Source: Stomatohabitans albus
GTDB taxonomy: Bacteria; Actinomycetota; Nitriliruptoria; Euzebyales; Euzebyaceae
Length of the DNA stretch: 64,000 nucleotides
Direction of reading: 5' to 3'
Assembly (NCBI RefSeq): GCF_036336025.1
Contig: NZ_JAYKKE010000001.1
Span: 963,710 to 1,027,709 of the forward strand
The notes below the pieces were generated by a model. That model saw nothing but the letters and a program-made list of their open reading frames with translations. It was not told where the DNA came from and made no database searches. Of this stretch, positions 44,540 through 54,168 are shown piece after piece. A program made the translations under genes and the position numbers. Position 1 is the first letter of the stretch; every line of letters begins with the position of its first letter.

Positions 44540-45526
44540 ATGAAAGAACCTATCCGCGTTGCAATTACCGGCGCTGCCGGCCAGATCGGCTATGCCCTGT
44601 GCTTCCGCGTCGCGTCGGGCCAAGCCTTTGGCGACGACCAGCCCGTCATTTTGCATCTGCTTGAAATCCCACAGGTTTTGGAGAAGGTCAAGGGCGTCAT
44701 CATGGAGCTCGAAGACTGTGCCTTCCCATTGCTTGCTGGTGTCGAGGCTTTTGATGATCCCAATGCGGCATTCAAGGACATTGACGCTGCCTTCCTGGTT
44801 GGCTCTCGCCCACGTGGCCCCGGCATGGAGCGTGCCGACTTGTTGGAAGCAAATGCCCAAATCTTTAGTGTTCAGGGCAAGGCCCTCAACGACAATGCGA
44901 AGCCAACAGTCAAGGTGCTCGTTGTTGGCAACCCGGCTAACACGAATGCCCTTATCGCATGCAACCACGCCCCAGCTATTCCCGATGAACAGTTCCATGC
45001 GATGACCCGTCTTGACCACAACCGTGCGATGGCTCAGGTTGCTCAAAAGCTTGGCAAGACCGTTAACGACGTTAAGAACATGACTATTTGGGGTAACCAC
45101 TCCTCAACTCAGTTCCCTGACTTGTTCCACTGTGAAGTGGATGGCAAGAACGCTTTTGAAGCTATTGGCGACCAGGACTGGTACGAAAATACCTTCATTC
45201 CCACCGTTCAAAAGCGCGGTGCCGCCATCATCGATGCTCGTGGGGCATCCTCTGCCGCATCCGCCGCAAACGGTGCGATTGACCACATGTACACCTGGTG
45301 GCTTGGTACCCCAGAAGATTCTTGGACCTCCATGTCGGTCATTTCAGATGGCTCCTACGGTATCCCCGAAGGACTCTTCTATTCCTTCCCAATCCGTGTG
45401 AAGAATGGCAAAGCTGAAATCGTACAGGGCCTTGAAATCAATGATTTCTGCCGTTCAAAGATGGACGCAACCGCACAAGAACTTGCCGAAGAACGTGATA
45501 CCGTTCGTGAATTAGGCATGATCTAA
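44540..45526 (+). CDS. mdh: Malate dehydrogenase
   Basis: Interconverts malate and oxaloacetate with NAD. ATG 44540 is preferred over GTG 44534 because the GGGAG lies five bases upstream; this gives 328 residues, as usual for the actinobacterial type. Seen: [56 protein letters not shown], the active His in [12 protein letters not shown], and [11 protein letters not shown] terminator follows. Confidence 0.96.
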   Translation: MKEPIRVAITGAAGQIGYALCFRVASGQAFGDDQPVILHLLEIPQVLEKVKGVIMELEDCAFPLLAGVEAFDDPNAAFKDIDAAFLVGSRPRGPGMERADLLEANAQIFSVQGKALNDNAKPTVKVLVVGNPANTNALIACNHAPAIPDEQFHAMTRLDHNRAMAQVAQKLGKTVNDVKNMTIWGNHSSTQFPDLFHCEVDGKNAFEAIGDQDWYENTFIPTVQKRGAAIIDARGASSAASAANGAIDHMYTWWLGTPEDSWTSMSVISDGSYGIPEGLFYSFPIRVKNGKAEIVQGLEINDFCRSKMDATAQELAEERDTVRELGMI

Positions 45527-45560
45527 TCCGTCAGACCTGACACCAATAACCTGACGCCAA

Positions 45561-45591
45561 TAAACCGCCGAGCATGCTGTTCGGCGGTTTA
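45561..45591 (+). terminator. Terminator of mdh
   Basis: An 11-bp perfect stem (TAAACCGCCGA / TCGGCGGTTTA) with a 9-base loop, 34 bases after the mdh stop. Confidence 0.75.
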
Positions 45592-45686
45592 TCGTTGGTT
45601 ATCAACAACGTCTCGTCATGGCGTTTATAGGGTAAAGAGGACAGATAGCACAAGGTAAATATGGCGCTGACAGGTACATTGCCGTC

Positions 45687-46853
45687 ATGACCGATTCTTC
45701 ATCAGCGGACACCAAACGCCCTTCGGGCACAATGCAACGCATGAGTAACGCGAAGGTACTTGTGGTTGGCCTCCTTATTGTGTCGATGGCAACTGCCGGA
45801 CTTGCTTTTGTACCGGGGTTATTTTCTAGTTCCCCAGAGCAGCTCAACGAACAAGCCCAAGCTGACAGTTTTGTTCCAACGCCCGTTGGTGAGGACGAAA
45901 CGGTTTGGACCGCAAACGGTGCGTCTCATACACGAAAAGCTGTTCAAGACATGTTGAAACCTTTTGCGACGCAACGCTTACTTGACGCGCTCGCCGACCC
46001 CGGCACAGCTGACCCTTCTCTGGCCACAAATCTGTCTGCAACACTTAGTTCAGTTATCAGTGCTGACTTGATTGCCCAAGCCGTAGCCGAGGCCCAAGTT
46101 GGGGTAACCGATGAGGAATTACGAACAAAACTTGATGAGTTTATCAGTGAGAACTTTAAGGATGATGCCACCTATCAAGCGGCGTTAGCACAGTTTGATT
46201 TAACTGAGGCGGGCATGTTACAGCAGCTGCGATTCCCGATGGAAGCTGAACGGCTCACTGATGCGCGGTATCCCATTGATGATGCGGTTGTTCAAGAACA
46301 ACTCAAACCGCTCTATGACGAGAAATACAAGTCTGGGAAAATTATTCGTCATATGCAGTTCCCCACAGTCGAAGAAGCCGATGCCGCAATGAAACGCCTG
46401 GTAGACGGTGAGGATTTTGCCACGGTGGCCCAAGAACTCTCGAAAGACCCATTTACCGCCAAGAAAGGTGGGCTGATCGGGCCTTACCAACAGGGAATGA
46501 TTGATAAAGCCTTTGATGACGCGGTAACTGGTACTGATGTAGGCAAACTCGGCGGCCCGTTTCAAGGCTCCGATGGGTGGCACATCATCAAGGTTGAGGC
46601 AGTGCCCACATTTGAACAGGCTCACGATGAGCTCGTTGACCAGGCCCGAAAAGCCATCCAAGCCCAAAACTGGATCACGTTATCCGAAGAAATTGAACAC
46701 GACGCCGGTATCGACCTCGATACACGGTTTGGACGGTGGAAAGGCATGGCATTTGGTGGTATCACACCGGCATTTGAAGTTCGGCTTCAACAAAACCAAG
46801 GTCAAGCACGCCAACAGGCCGCACCGTCAGAACGTGCAGCCGGTTCGTCGTAG
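45687..46853 (+). CDS. Secreted PpiC-type peptidyl-prolyl isomerase (PrsA/SurA-like foldase)
   Basis: 388 residues. A membrane segment near 25-45 anchors the protein outside; there is no lipobox. A SurA-N-like helical domain (SADLIAQAVAEAQVGVTDEEL) is followed by a parvulin domain at about 215-320: IIRHMQFPTVEEADAAMKRL, FATVAQELSKDPFTAKKGG, GPFQGSDGWHIIKVEAV. The C-terminus is Gln-rich. It probably helps exported proteins fold, for example the proteases and CWB2 proteins encoded elsewhere in the window. Confidence 0.88.
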   Translation: MTDSSSADTKRPSGTMQRMSNAKVLVVGLLIVSMATAGLAFVPGLFSSSPEQLNEQAQADSFVPTPVGEDETVWTANGASHTRKAVQDMLKPFATQRLLDALADPGTADPSLATNLSATLSSVISADLIAQAVAEAQVGVTDEELRTKLDEFISENFKDDATYQAALAQFDLTEAGMLQQLRFPMEAERLTDARYPIDDAVVQEQLKPLYDEKYKSGKIIRHMQFPTVEEADAAMKRLVDGEDFATVAQELSKDPFTAKKGGLIGPYQQGMIDKAFDDAVTGTDVGKLGGPFQGSDGWHIIKVEAVPTFEQAHDELVDQARKAIQAQNWITLSEEIEHDAGIDLDTRFGRWKGMAFGGITPAFEVRLQQNQGQARQQAAPSERAAGSS

Positions 46854-46871
46854 GTGTTGAATCTCACAGGC

Positions 46872-46915
46872 ACAGCCTACGATTGGGCACATAATGATTC
46901 CCAACCATAGGCTGT
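46872..46915. terminator. Two-part hairpin between convergent genes
   Basis: Outer stem ACAGCCTA / TAGGCTGT and inner stem TTGGG / CCCAA separate the foldase gene from the small secreted protein on the other strand. It could end both transcripts. 46916-47051 holds no gene. Confidence 0.55.
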
Positions 46916-47051
46916 TGGATAACCAGCAGGCATGTTTCCAATGAATGAACAGGTTATGCGGCATTTGCAGTCATGTATCTACGTGACCATAGGTAGCGCC
47001 GTGATCATGGGAACGTGTCTTGCTGGCACCTGTATTGAAGTGATAACCAAA

Positions 47052-47420
47052 TCAATCTGATGAATGCACCTCATGTGCTGCCGGTAGTTCGCGTCTAGTT
47101 GATTGATCCGGCCACCCTTCACCAGAAAGACGACTGACGTACGCCTTGCCAGTGGTTGAATCAAACTCGATTGCTGTACCGGGAGTATTGAGTGAACCCA
47201 CATGGTCGTCGCTGATGGTCCAAGTACTATTTTCGAGAATTACTTCTGAGTCAATAACTTGGAGAACATCATCGGGAATGGTGGATTTGCCTACGACAAC
47301 GGGGGGTGTTGTGTCGCTCGGGGTTGTCGAAGGATGAGGATTCTGGTTGCCGAATAATGACAGCGGAATCAAGCCCGCAACAACCGTAATGACAAATGCA
47401 GGAATTAGATGAATGTGCAT
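47052..47420 (-). CDS. Small secreted or anchored protein, unassigned
   Basis: 122 residues behind an excellent ribosome-binding site (AAGGAGGT, six bases before the ATG). N-terminal hydrophobic signal IPAFVITVVAGLIPLSLF, a Thr/Pro linker, then a small domain (VLQVIDSEVILENSTWTISD, GTAIEFDSTTGKAYVSRL). It lacks Cys, and no family is recognised. The strong ribosome-binding site argues that it is well expressed. Confidence 0.6.
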   Translation of the reverse strand: MHIHLIPAFVITVVAGLIPLSLFGNQNPHPSTTPSDTTPPVVVGKSTIPDDVLQVIDSEVILENSTWTISDDHVGSLNTPGTAIEFDSTTGKAYVSRLSGEGWPDQSTRRELPAAHEVHSSD

Positions 47421-47534
47421 CTTTTCACCTCCTTATGCACCTCGATGAGTCGGATAAGGACACCATAGGTACATAAGAAGTGAACATTCAGGTAATAGTT
47501 TTAGAACGTAACTATCGTTTAAACCTATTACCTG

Positions 47535-48725
47535 CTATTTAATATCCGATTGCGGTTCAGGTAAGTCGTTGTCGTTGTTACTTGACGTTACGCCCTCAAG
47601 AGTGATGTCTTCACCGAGTTCAGGGAAGGGGTCTTGGCCGATGTAATAGCGCATCACCGTGTTAATGAGTGCGACGACCGGAACTGCAAAAACCATGCCG
47701 ATGAGCCCAAAGACACTGGACCCAACCGTGATCGCTATCAACACGGCGAGTGGGTGAATATTAACGGCATTCCCCAACAACAATGGCTGTAAAACATTGG
47801 CATCGATCTGCTGTGTCGCAAACACAATGATGGCCAAAAGAACCGCAGTGCTGACGCCTTTCCCTGCAAGGGCAACCAAAATCACTACAAGGCCGGTGAT
47901 AACAGGGCCAACAAGGGGAATGAAGACCCCTAAGAAAATCAAGATGACAATTGGAATGAGTAGTGGAACCCCGAGGAAGAACGAGGCTAGCCCGATGATC
48001 GTGGCGTCAAAACAAGCTACGAGGAGCATCGTACGTACATATGATCCCAACGACTTTGCTCCACGGCGGAACGCCTGGTAGGTCGGTTCCTCTGCAAATT
48101 TAGGTAGCAATTTGACGACCCAGCGCCAAATCTTTTTTCCATCTGCCAAGAAATAAATGAGGCCAAGGATAAGCAGCAACGTGCTTGTACCCATTGCGGC
48201 AACGTTAGACCCAAGCGCAACGGCATTGTTCGTTATGGATTGCCAATTCGACTGAATCCACTCTGTTGCTTTCATTTGAATTTCGCCAAGGAAATCACTA
48301 TTGATATTGAGTGGGGTATTTTTCAACCATTCAGATAGGACTTGAATGGATTGGTCAACAAACCCACTCAGGTTTTGCGCTGACCCAATTAGCTCGGTGA
48401 TTGCGATGGAGACAGCAGTCAAGGCGATACCAAAAAAGGCAATAACAACAACAATCGCTGAGATGCCCCGAGGCAGTTTAGGGATCCACCGTTGAATGAG
48501 ATCAACGACAGGATTCAGCAGCATCGAGAGCAACACCGCCAGCGCCAACGGGATGATGACTAACGTAATTTTGCTCGCTACTGCACCAAGGAGTTGTAAC
48601 GCGTTTAAGGCCAGAATGATGACAAAACACCACAAGGCAGTAAAAAGCGCGGGTCCTGGCACAATTCTGAGAATTGTTCGTAGCAGGCGTTCTGAATGCT
48701 GAGTACTCGCTGAAGGTGCCGCCAT
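47535..48725 (-). CDS. AI-2E family transporter (copy 1)
   Basis: A 396-residue membrane protein of the AI-2E/PerM family with about seven or eight membrane segments. ATG 48725 has AAAGG six bases upstream; the frame is open to 48758. Seen: family sequence LGVFIPLVGPVITGLVVILVAL, QIDANVLQPLLLGNAVNIHPL and MRYYIGQDPFPELGED. Members carry very different substrates (AI-2, Na+/H+), so the substrate is open. It is a close paralogue of the next gene. Confidence 0.88.
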   Translation of the reverse strand: MAAPSASTQHSERLLRTILRIVPGPALFTALWCFVIILALNALQLLGAVASKITLVIIPLALAVLLSMLLNPVVDLIQRWIPKLPRGISAIVVVIAFFGIALTAVSIAITELIGSAQNLSGFVDQSIQVLSEWLKNTPLNINSDFLGEIQMKATEWIQSNWQSITNNAVALGSNVAAMGTSTLLLILGLIYFLADGKKIWRWVVKLLPKFAEEPTYQAFRRGAKSLGSYVRTMLLVACFDATIIGLASFFLGVPLLIPIVILIFLGVFIPLVGPVITGLVVILVALAGKGVSTAVLLAIIVFATQQIDANVLQPLLLGNAVNIHPLAVLIAITVGSSVFGLIGMVFAVPVVALINTVMRYYIGQDPFPELGEDITLEGVTSSNNDNDLPEPQSDIK

Positions 48726-48785
48726 GACTGACCTTTCTTTGGGTTGATTATGTGCCACTCAAATGCATGGCCTAAGGAGGTAAGA

Positions 48786-48818
48786 ATAAACCAGGCCGAG
48801 AAGAGTGGCCTGGTTTAT
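48786..48818 (-). terminator. Terminator between the two AI-2E genes
   Basis: A perfect 12-bp stem (ATAAACCAGGCC / GGCCTGGTTTAT) with a 9-base loop, downstream of copy 2 on the minus strand and followed there by a T-rich tail (TCTTACC). Confidence 0.75.
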
Positions 48819-48856
48819 GAGGTGTATCGCTTGAGCAGGATAAAAAGACCGTGCGG

Positions 48857-50026
48857 TTATGCGTTTGTTATTGGTGCGTTTAACGTTTTGGTGCGGTCTT
48901 CAGCCAATTCTGGGAAGGGGTCGTCACCCAAGTAATACCGCATGACAGAGTTCACTAGTGCAGCAATTGGAACTGCAAATAGTGCCCCTGCGATACCGAA
49001 TTGAGCCGTTGCAAAGGTGATAACCAGTAGCACGGCTAGTGGGTGGATGCTTACCGCACTGCCCAATAGCAACGGCTGCAGAATGTTACCTTCGAGTTGT
49101 TGGGTGGCCAGCACGACTGCCACCATGATCAATGCCCCTGTGACACCCTTCACTGCGAGCGCGATAAGGACTGCGATCATACCGGTTAAGGTTGCGCCGA
49201 GGATGGGGATGAAGGCACCGATAAAAACCAAAATGGTGATGGGGACGACCAGCGGAAGGCCGAGGAAGAACGCGCCAAGGCCGATGAAAAAGGCGTCGAA
49301 GGCTGCCACTAAGAGCAGCGATTGCACATAGGAACTCAGCGTTTTTGCGCCACGACGGAACGCTTGGTAGGTCGGTTCCTCAGCTTGTTTCGGTAGGAGG
49401 CGAACTACCCAGCGCCAGATACGTTTGCCATCGGCAAGGAAAAACAGCAGGCCAATAATGACAAGGAGTGTTCCGGCAACCATCGTGGCGACGTTTGACC
49501 CGATAGCCACAACGTTATTGGACAGACCGCGCCAATTTGATTGAAGCCAAGAGCTTGCTTCTTTTTGGAATTGGGGGAGAAGGTCGCTATTGATCTCGAT
49601 GGGCAACTGGTCTGTCCATTCATAAATAATCTGGGTCGACTGATCTAAGAATGATCGGAAATGCTGACCTGATTCGATCAACTCACCACCAGCAAAATAA
49701 AACACCCAGACGGTGGCACCAATAAATCCAATCACCACAATAAGGGCATGCACCATACGCGGAATCTTTGGTAGGTGAGTATCCAGCCAGTCCACCAAGG
49801 GGTACAGCAGCATCGCCAACAAAATGGCAATACCCATGGGGATCAGGATAAGTTGTGTTTCGCCGAGCATCTCACCAATAAGGCGGGCTGCATAGACAAT
49901 GATGATGGTGGCAAGGCCCCAGGCTGTTGTGGCAATAACCGGTGCAGGTACAGAACTCACTAGCGTTGCGTAAATCGTTTCGCTGGGTTTCACCGGAGAA
50001 CCATTCTGGCCAGATGTCGCTTCCAT
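48857..50026 (-). CDS. AI-2E family transporter (copy 2)
   Basis: 389 residues with the same architecture as copy 1; shared blocks are FLADGKRIWRWVVRLLPK, EEPTYQAFRRGAKTLSSYV, GAFIPILGATLTGMIAVL, NILQPLLLGSAVSIHPLAVL and MRYYLGDDPFPELAED. The pair arose by tandem duplication, with divergence mainly at the N-terminal segments. A terminator separates them, so they may be regulated independently. Confidence 0.88.
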   Translation of the reverse strand: MEATSGQNGSPVKPSETIYATLVSSVPAPVIATTAWGLATIIIVYAARLIGEMLGETQLILIPMGIAILLAMLLYPLVDWLDTHLPKIPRMVHALIVVIGFIGATVWVFYFAGGELIESGQHFRSFLDQSTQIIYEWTDQLPIEINSDLLPQFQKEASSWLQSNWRGLSNNVVAIGSNVATMVAGTLLVIIGLLFFLADGKRIWRWVVRLLPKQAEEPTYQAFRRGAKTLSSYVQSLLLVAAFDAFFIGLGAFFLGLPLVVPITILVFIGAFIPILGATLTGMIAVLIALAVKGVTGALIMVAVVLATQQLEGNILQPLLLGSAVSIHPLAVLLVITFATAQFGIAGALFAVPIAALVNSVMRYYLGDDPFPELAEDRTKTLNAPITNA

Positions 50027-50253
50027 TCGGCCATGTTGACACAGACGCCGAATGACGACATATACCCGGTAGGGGAAGCTCCCGTATTTGAGCGATAAAA
50101 ATGCCTATACAACAGGCATTTACGATGAGGAAATAATCAGTGCCCCATAGCAAGTCACTACAAGGGGTGATGAAAAAACTTCAGGTTGTATAGGTGTTTG
50201 GTCGGCACCTAAACGGTTGAATATGCAATACAACGATTGGTCATCAAGCTAAT

Positions 50254-50280
50254 GGCTGCCCTGACCCAGCCAGGGCAGCC
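50254..50280 (-). terminator. Terminator of ahcY
   Basis: A perfect 10-bp stem (GGCTGCCCTG / CAGGGCAGCC) with a 7-base loop, 14 bases downstream of the ahcY stop on the minus strand. The rest of 50027-50293 shows nothing else. Confidence 0.7.
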
Positions 50281-50293
50281 ACGGAATACCTGA

Positions 50294-51751
50294 TTAGTAG
50301 CGGTAACTATCTGGCTTATACGGGCCATCTACCGTGACCCCGATGTAGTCAGCCTGTTCTTGGGTCAAGGTTGTTAACTTGGCACCCAAGGCATCGAGGT
50401 GTAACCGTGCAACCTTTTCATCCAAAATCTTTGGAAGGACGTACACACCAACGGGGTACTGGTCTGGTTTGGTGAATAATTCAATCTGAGCCAACGTTTG
50501 ATTGGCGAAGGAATTACTCATCACAAAGCTTGGGTGTCCGGTGGCATTCCCTAAGTTCATGAGGCGACCACGGCTTAACAAGATAATTGAGTGGCCATCA
50601 GGGAACTTCACTTCATCAACTTGTGGCTTTACTTCAACAAACTCAATGTCAGGATCATGCTCTAATGCCGCAACCTGAATCTCGTTATCAAAGTGGCCAA
50701 TATTGGACACAATCGCCAGGTGCTTCATCGCTTTCATGTGTTCAAGACGAATGATGTCTTTATTGCCGGTGGTGGTCACAAATAGATCAACCTCACCTAC
50801 CACATCTTCAATCTGGCGAACGGGGAAGCCATCCATAGCGGCTTGGAGTGCACAAATCGGATCAACTTCGGTGACCATCACATGCGCACCCTGACCGCGC
50901 AGACTTTCGGCACACCCCTTGCCTACATCGCCATAGCCGCAGACCAGCGCGGTTTTGCCACCGATGAGCACATCAGTTGCACGGTTGAAGCCATCGATGA
51001 GTGAGTGGCGGCAACCGTATTTATTGTCGAACTTGGACTTCGTTACCGCGTCATTCACATTCATCGCAGGAAAGAGCAGTTCACCACGTTCGGCAAGGTG
51101 AATGAGTCGGTGCACACCGGTGGTCGTTTCCTCGGTGACACCCTTGATGCCCTTGGCGAGACGAGTGAAATACATATTGTCTTTGGCGAATTGATCGCGT
51201 AGCGCCTGGAGGACAACCTTGTATTCATCGCTGTCATCAGGGCGGTCATCGCGCACGCCGCCAGCGTGTTCAAAGGATGCGCCGTCATGCACAAGCATGG
51301 TGGCATCGCCGCCGTCATCGAGAATCATGTTGATGGGGTGTTCTTCACCGAAATCCAGCATGCGTTGAGTAGCCCACCAGTACTCTTCGAGTGTTTCACC
51401 TTTCCAGGCAAAAACGGGTACACCGCGAGGTTCTTCAGGGGTCCCGTTGGGGCCAACGGCTATCGCAGCAGCGGCGTGATCTTGGGTGGAATAGATATTG
51501 CATGAACACCAGCGCACATCGGCACCGAGATCGACAAGGGTTTCAATGAGCACTGCCGTTTGGATAGTCATGTGCAGACTGCCCCCGATACGTGCGCCCT
51601 TTAACGGCTGTGACGCACGAAACTCGTCACGAATCGCCATCAGGCCAGGCATTTCATTTTCAGCCAGCGTAATTTCATGGCGGCCCCACGCAGCCAAACT
51701 CAAGTCGGCAACCTTGAAATCATCAGGCCCTAACACACGGTCAGTAGACAT
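50294..51751 (-). CDS. ahcY: Adenosylhomocysteinase
   Basis: Hydrolyses S-adenosylhomocysteine to adenosine and homocysteine, recycling the product of methylation. 485 residues: [52 protein letters not shown], the NAD-binding [17 protein letters not shown] and C-terminal [15 protein letters not shown] (active Lys and Tyr). AAGGAG lies seven bases upstream. I saw no convincing SAH riboswitch in the 125-bp leader. Confidence 0.97.
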   Translation of the reverse strand: MSTDRVLGPDDFKVADLSLAAWGRHEITLAENEMPGLMAIRDEFRASQPLKGARIGGSLHMTIQTAVLIETLVDLGADVRWCSCNIYSTQDHAAAAIAVGPNGTPEEPRGVPVFAWKGETLEEYWWATQRMLDFGEEHPINMILDDGGDATMLVHDGASFEHAGGVRDDRPDDSDEYKVVLQALRDQFAKDNMYFTRLAKGIKGVTEETTTGVHRLIHLAERGELLFPAMNVNDAVTKSKFDNKYGCRHSLIDGFNRATDVLIGGKTALVCGYGDVGKGCAESLRGQGAHVMVTEVDPICALQAAMDGFPVRQIEDVVGEVDLFVTTTGNKDIIRLEHMKAMKHLAIVSNIGHFDNEIQVAALEHDPDIEFVEVKPQVDEVKFPDGHSIILLSRGRLMNLGNATGHPSFVMSNSFANQTLAQIELFTKPDQYPVGVYVLPKILDEKVARLHLDALGAKLTTLTQEQADYIGVTVDGPYKPDSYRY

Positions 51752-51924
51752 TTCTGCTCCTTTGCATCAACAGGGACTGTCAAGCCTACTCCTGTGACTG
51801 GCCAGCTTTTAAAAGTTCCATCTCCGACCAGGCATGACTGTATCTGACTGCCCGAGGCATCAACGTTGGCAGCATCATGTTCTACTGCGTGCATCGTATC
51901 GGTGAAAGGATTTACCCTTTGGAC

Positions 51925-52536
51925 ATGGATAGACAAGTGCGTATCGTGTGTTTGGCGAGCGGGTCAGGAACAAATTTCCAAGCGCTACTTGACGCTGACC
52001 TTACTCCTGGACAAATCATTGGTCTGGTTAGCGACAACCCCAACGCCAAGGCGCTTAAAAGAGCGCAGGACGCGAATGTCCCCACACGCGTAGTACCCAT
52101 GGGTGAGTTTGCGACGCGAGACGCATGGAATGAGGGATTAATTGAAACGGTCGAAGAGCTTAATCCGGACCTTGTTGTGCTTGCCGGCTTTATGCGTATC
52201 TTGGCTCCCGCCTTTGTTTCCCGATTCATCACGATAAATATCCATCCGGCATTACTGCCGTCGTTCCCCGGGGCGCATGGAGCTCGTGACGCCCTGGCGT
52301 ATGGGGTCAAAATGACCGGCTGTACCGTGCATCTTGTTGATGCTGGGGTCGATACGGGGCCAATTATTGAACAAGCTGCAGTACCCGTGCTTTCCGACGA
52401 TACCCCGTCAACGTTGCAGGCAAGGATTCAGCAAGAAGAACACCGTCTTTACCCAACAGTGATTAAAGATTGGTGTAATGGGGCATATGCCATCACAACG
52501 GATAGCGGTCGAAGCCGAGTAATTCGCCTAATCTGA
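51925..52536 (+). CDS. purN: Phosphoribosylglycinamide formyltransferase
   Basis: Transfers formyl from 10-formyl-THF to GAR in purine synthesis. ATG 51925 gives 203 residues of normal length; the frame is open to 51877. Seen: VCLASGSGTNFQALL (phosphate loop), GFMRILAPAFV, the catalytic NIHPALLPSFPGAHG and CTVHLVDAGVDTGPII. purH begins four bases after its stop, so the two form an operon. Confidence 0.93.
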   Translation: MDRQVRIVCLASGSGTNFQALLDADLTPGQIIGLVSDNPNAKALKRAQDANVPTRVVPMGEFATRDAWNEGLIETVEELNPDLVVLAGFMRILAPAFVSRFITINIHPALLPSFPGAHGARDALAYGVKMTGCTVHLVDAGVDTGPIIEQAAVPVLSDDTPSTLQARIQQEEHRLYPTVIKDWCNGAYAITTDSGRSRVIRLI

Positions 52537-52540
52537 GCGT

Positions 52541-54163
52541 ATGACTCAGATTGCTCGCGCCCTCATCAGTGTGTTCGATAAAACCGGGCTAGTTGACCTT
52601 GCCCAACGTCTTCATTCAGCAGGCGTGGAACTCATTAGCACTGGCTCAACAGCCCAGCACATCGCTAATGCCGGTATTCCCGTTACGCCAGTTGACCAAA
52701 TCACTGGATTCCCAGAAATGATGGATGGACGGGTTAAAACCCTTCACCCCATGGTCCATGGTGCCATTTTGGCTGACCGAGCCAAACAGGCACATGTCGA
52801 TGCTATGGACGAGCACGGAATGAGCGCGATTGATCTGGTGGTGGTCAACCTGTATCCCTTTGCAGATACGATCGCGGACCCGGCAAATACGCCAGCCGCT
52901 TGCATTGAGATGATTGACATTGGTGGGCCGACGATGGTTCGTTCTGCAGCCAAAAATCACGCCCACGTGACCGTCGTGACGACACCAGCCGAATATGACG
53001 GGGTGCTTAGCGAGATTGAATCGACGGGCGGCACGACCCTAGAAACACGCCGACGCCTTGCAGGGATTGCATTTGCACACACGGCTGACTACGACCGAGT
53101 CGTGGCAGGGTGGTTTGCCCAACAAGAAGCAACTGGCTGGGCTGGAGAATCTGAAGGCAGCGGTAAATCGACTGGTGGGCAGGCAGCTGGCGGTGGGTGC
53201 GGTTGTTGTAAACACAACGCTGACGGACCATTTCCTGAAACCTTGGAGATACACGCCACCCGTCGGGCAACCTTGCGCTACGGCGAGAACCCGCATCAAG
53301 AGGCTGCCTGGTATGTGGGCGATCCGGCGTGGGGGCTTGGCACGGTTGAAGTGTTGGGTGGTAAGGAACTGAGTTATAACAACCTCGTTGATACAGACGC
53401 GGCATTCCAACTCGTCAATGACTTCACCGATCCCGCTATTGCCATCATTAAACATATGAATCCTGCTGGGGCAGCAGTGGCTAGCTCGTTAGCGGAGGCG
53501 TATCCGCGTGCCCTAGCCGGCGATCCGGTCAGTGCGTTTGGTGGGATTGTGGCGGCAAACCGGCAGATAGATGCGGCAACTGCTCAACAGATTGTTGAGG
53601 TCTTTACTGAAGTTGTAGTGGCACCTGGATATACGCCCGAAGCCTTGGACATGCTTGGAACTAAAAAGAATCTTCGTATTCTGAACGTTTCTGATCCCGA
53701 TCGGCCCGCTAATGACGTCGTTATCCGCTCCATTGTTGGTGGCTTTTTGCTCCAAGGGGCCGACAATCCAGAATCTAATGTGGCGCAGTGGGAATGTGTG
53801 ACCGATACCCAGCCAGCCAACCTCGATGATTTGGTATTTGCCTGGCAAGTTTGTAAACACGTGAAGTCCAATGCGATTGTCTTGGCAAAGGACCACGCGG
53901 TTGTTGGTGTGGGTGCTGGCCAGATGAGTCGTGTTGATAGCGTCAATATCGCAGTAACCAAATCGAATGGTCGGGCAAGTGGTTCAGTCTTGGCTTCAGA
54001 CGCGTTCTTCCCCTTCGCTGATGGGGTTGAAGCGGCAATCGCAGCGGGGGTGACCGCTGTCGTGCAACCAGGTGGCAGTGTACGTGATGAGGAAGTGATC
54101 GCGGCTTGTAACAAGGCCGGTGTCCCGATGGTCTTTACCGGACGACGCCATTTCCGGCATTGA
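52541..54163 (+). CDS. purH: Bifunctional AICAR formyltransferase/IMP cyclohydrolase
   Basis: Last two steps of IMP synthesis. 540 residues: cyclohydrolase domain with SVFDKTGLVDLAQRL, STGSTAQHI, DGRVKTLHPMVHG and NLYPFADTI; transformylase domain with LRYGENPHQEAAWY, YNNLVDTDAAFQLV, IKHMNPAGAAVA and the end SDAFFPFADGVE. Between them lies an unusual Gly/Ser-rich insert (about residues 195-228) with Cys220, Cys222 and Cys223 next to KH, unlike typical PurH. Confidence 0.95.
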   Translation: MTQIARALISVFDKTGLVDLAQRLHSAGVELISTGSTAQHIANAGIPVTPVDQITGFPEMMDGRVKTLHPMVHGAILADRAKQAHVDAMDEHGMSAIDLVVVNLYPFADTIADPANTPAACIEMIDIGGPTMVRSAAKNHAHVTVVTTPAEYDGVLSEIESTGGTTLETRRRLAGIAFAHTADYDRVVAGWFAQQEATGWAGESEGSGKSTGGQAAGGGCGCCKHNADGPFPETLEIHATRRATLRYGENPHQEAAWYVGDPAWGLGTVEVLGGKELSYNNLVDTDAAFQLVNDFTDPAIAIIKHMNPAGAAVASSLAEAYPRALAGDPVSAFGGIVAANRQIDAATAQQIVEVFTEVVVAPGYTPEALDMLGTKKNLRILNVSDPDRPANDVVIRSIVGGFLLQGADNPESNVAQWECVTDTQPANLDDLVFAWQVCKHVKSNAIVLAKDHAVVGVGAGQMSRVDSVNIAVTKSNGRASGSVLASDAFFPFADGVEAAIAAGVTAVVQPGGSVRDEEVIAACNKAGVPMVFTGRRHFRH

Positions 54164-54168
54164 GATCT

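Noticed and set aside
50152-51880. SAH or SAM riboswitch around ahcY
   Set aside because: The 125-bp leader on the minus strand does not show the conserved core or stems of the SAH riboswitch; only ordinary AT/GC mixtures and a good ribosome-binding site are seen.
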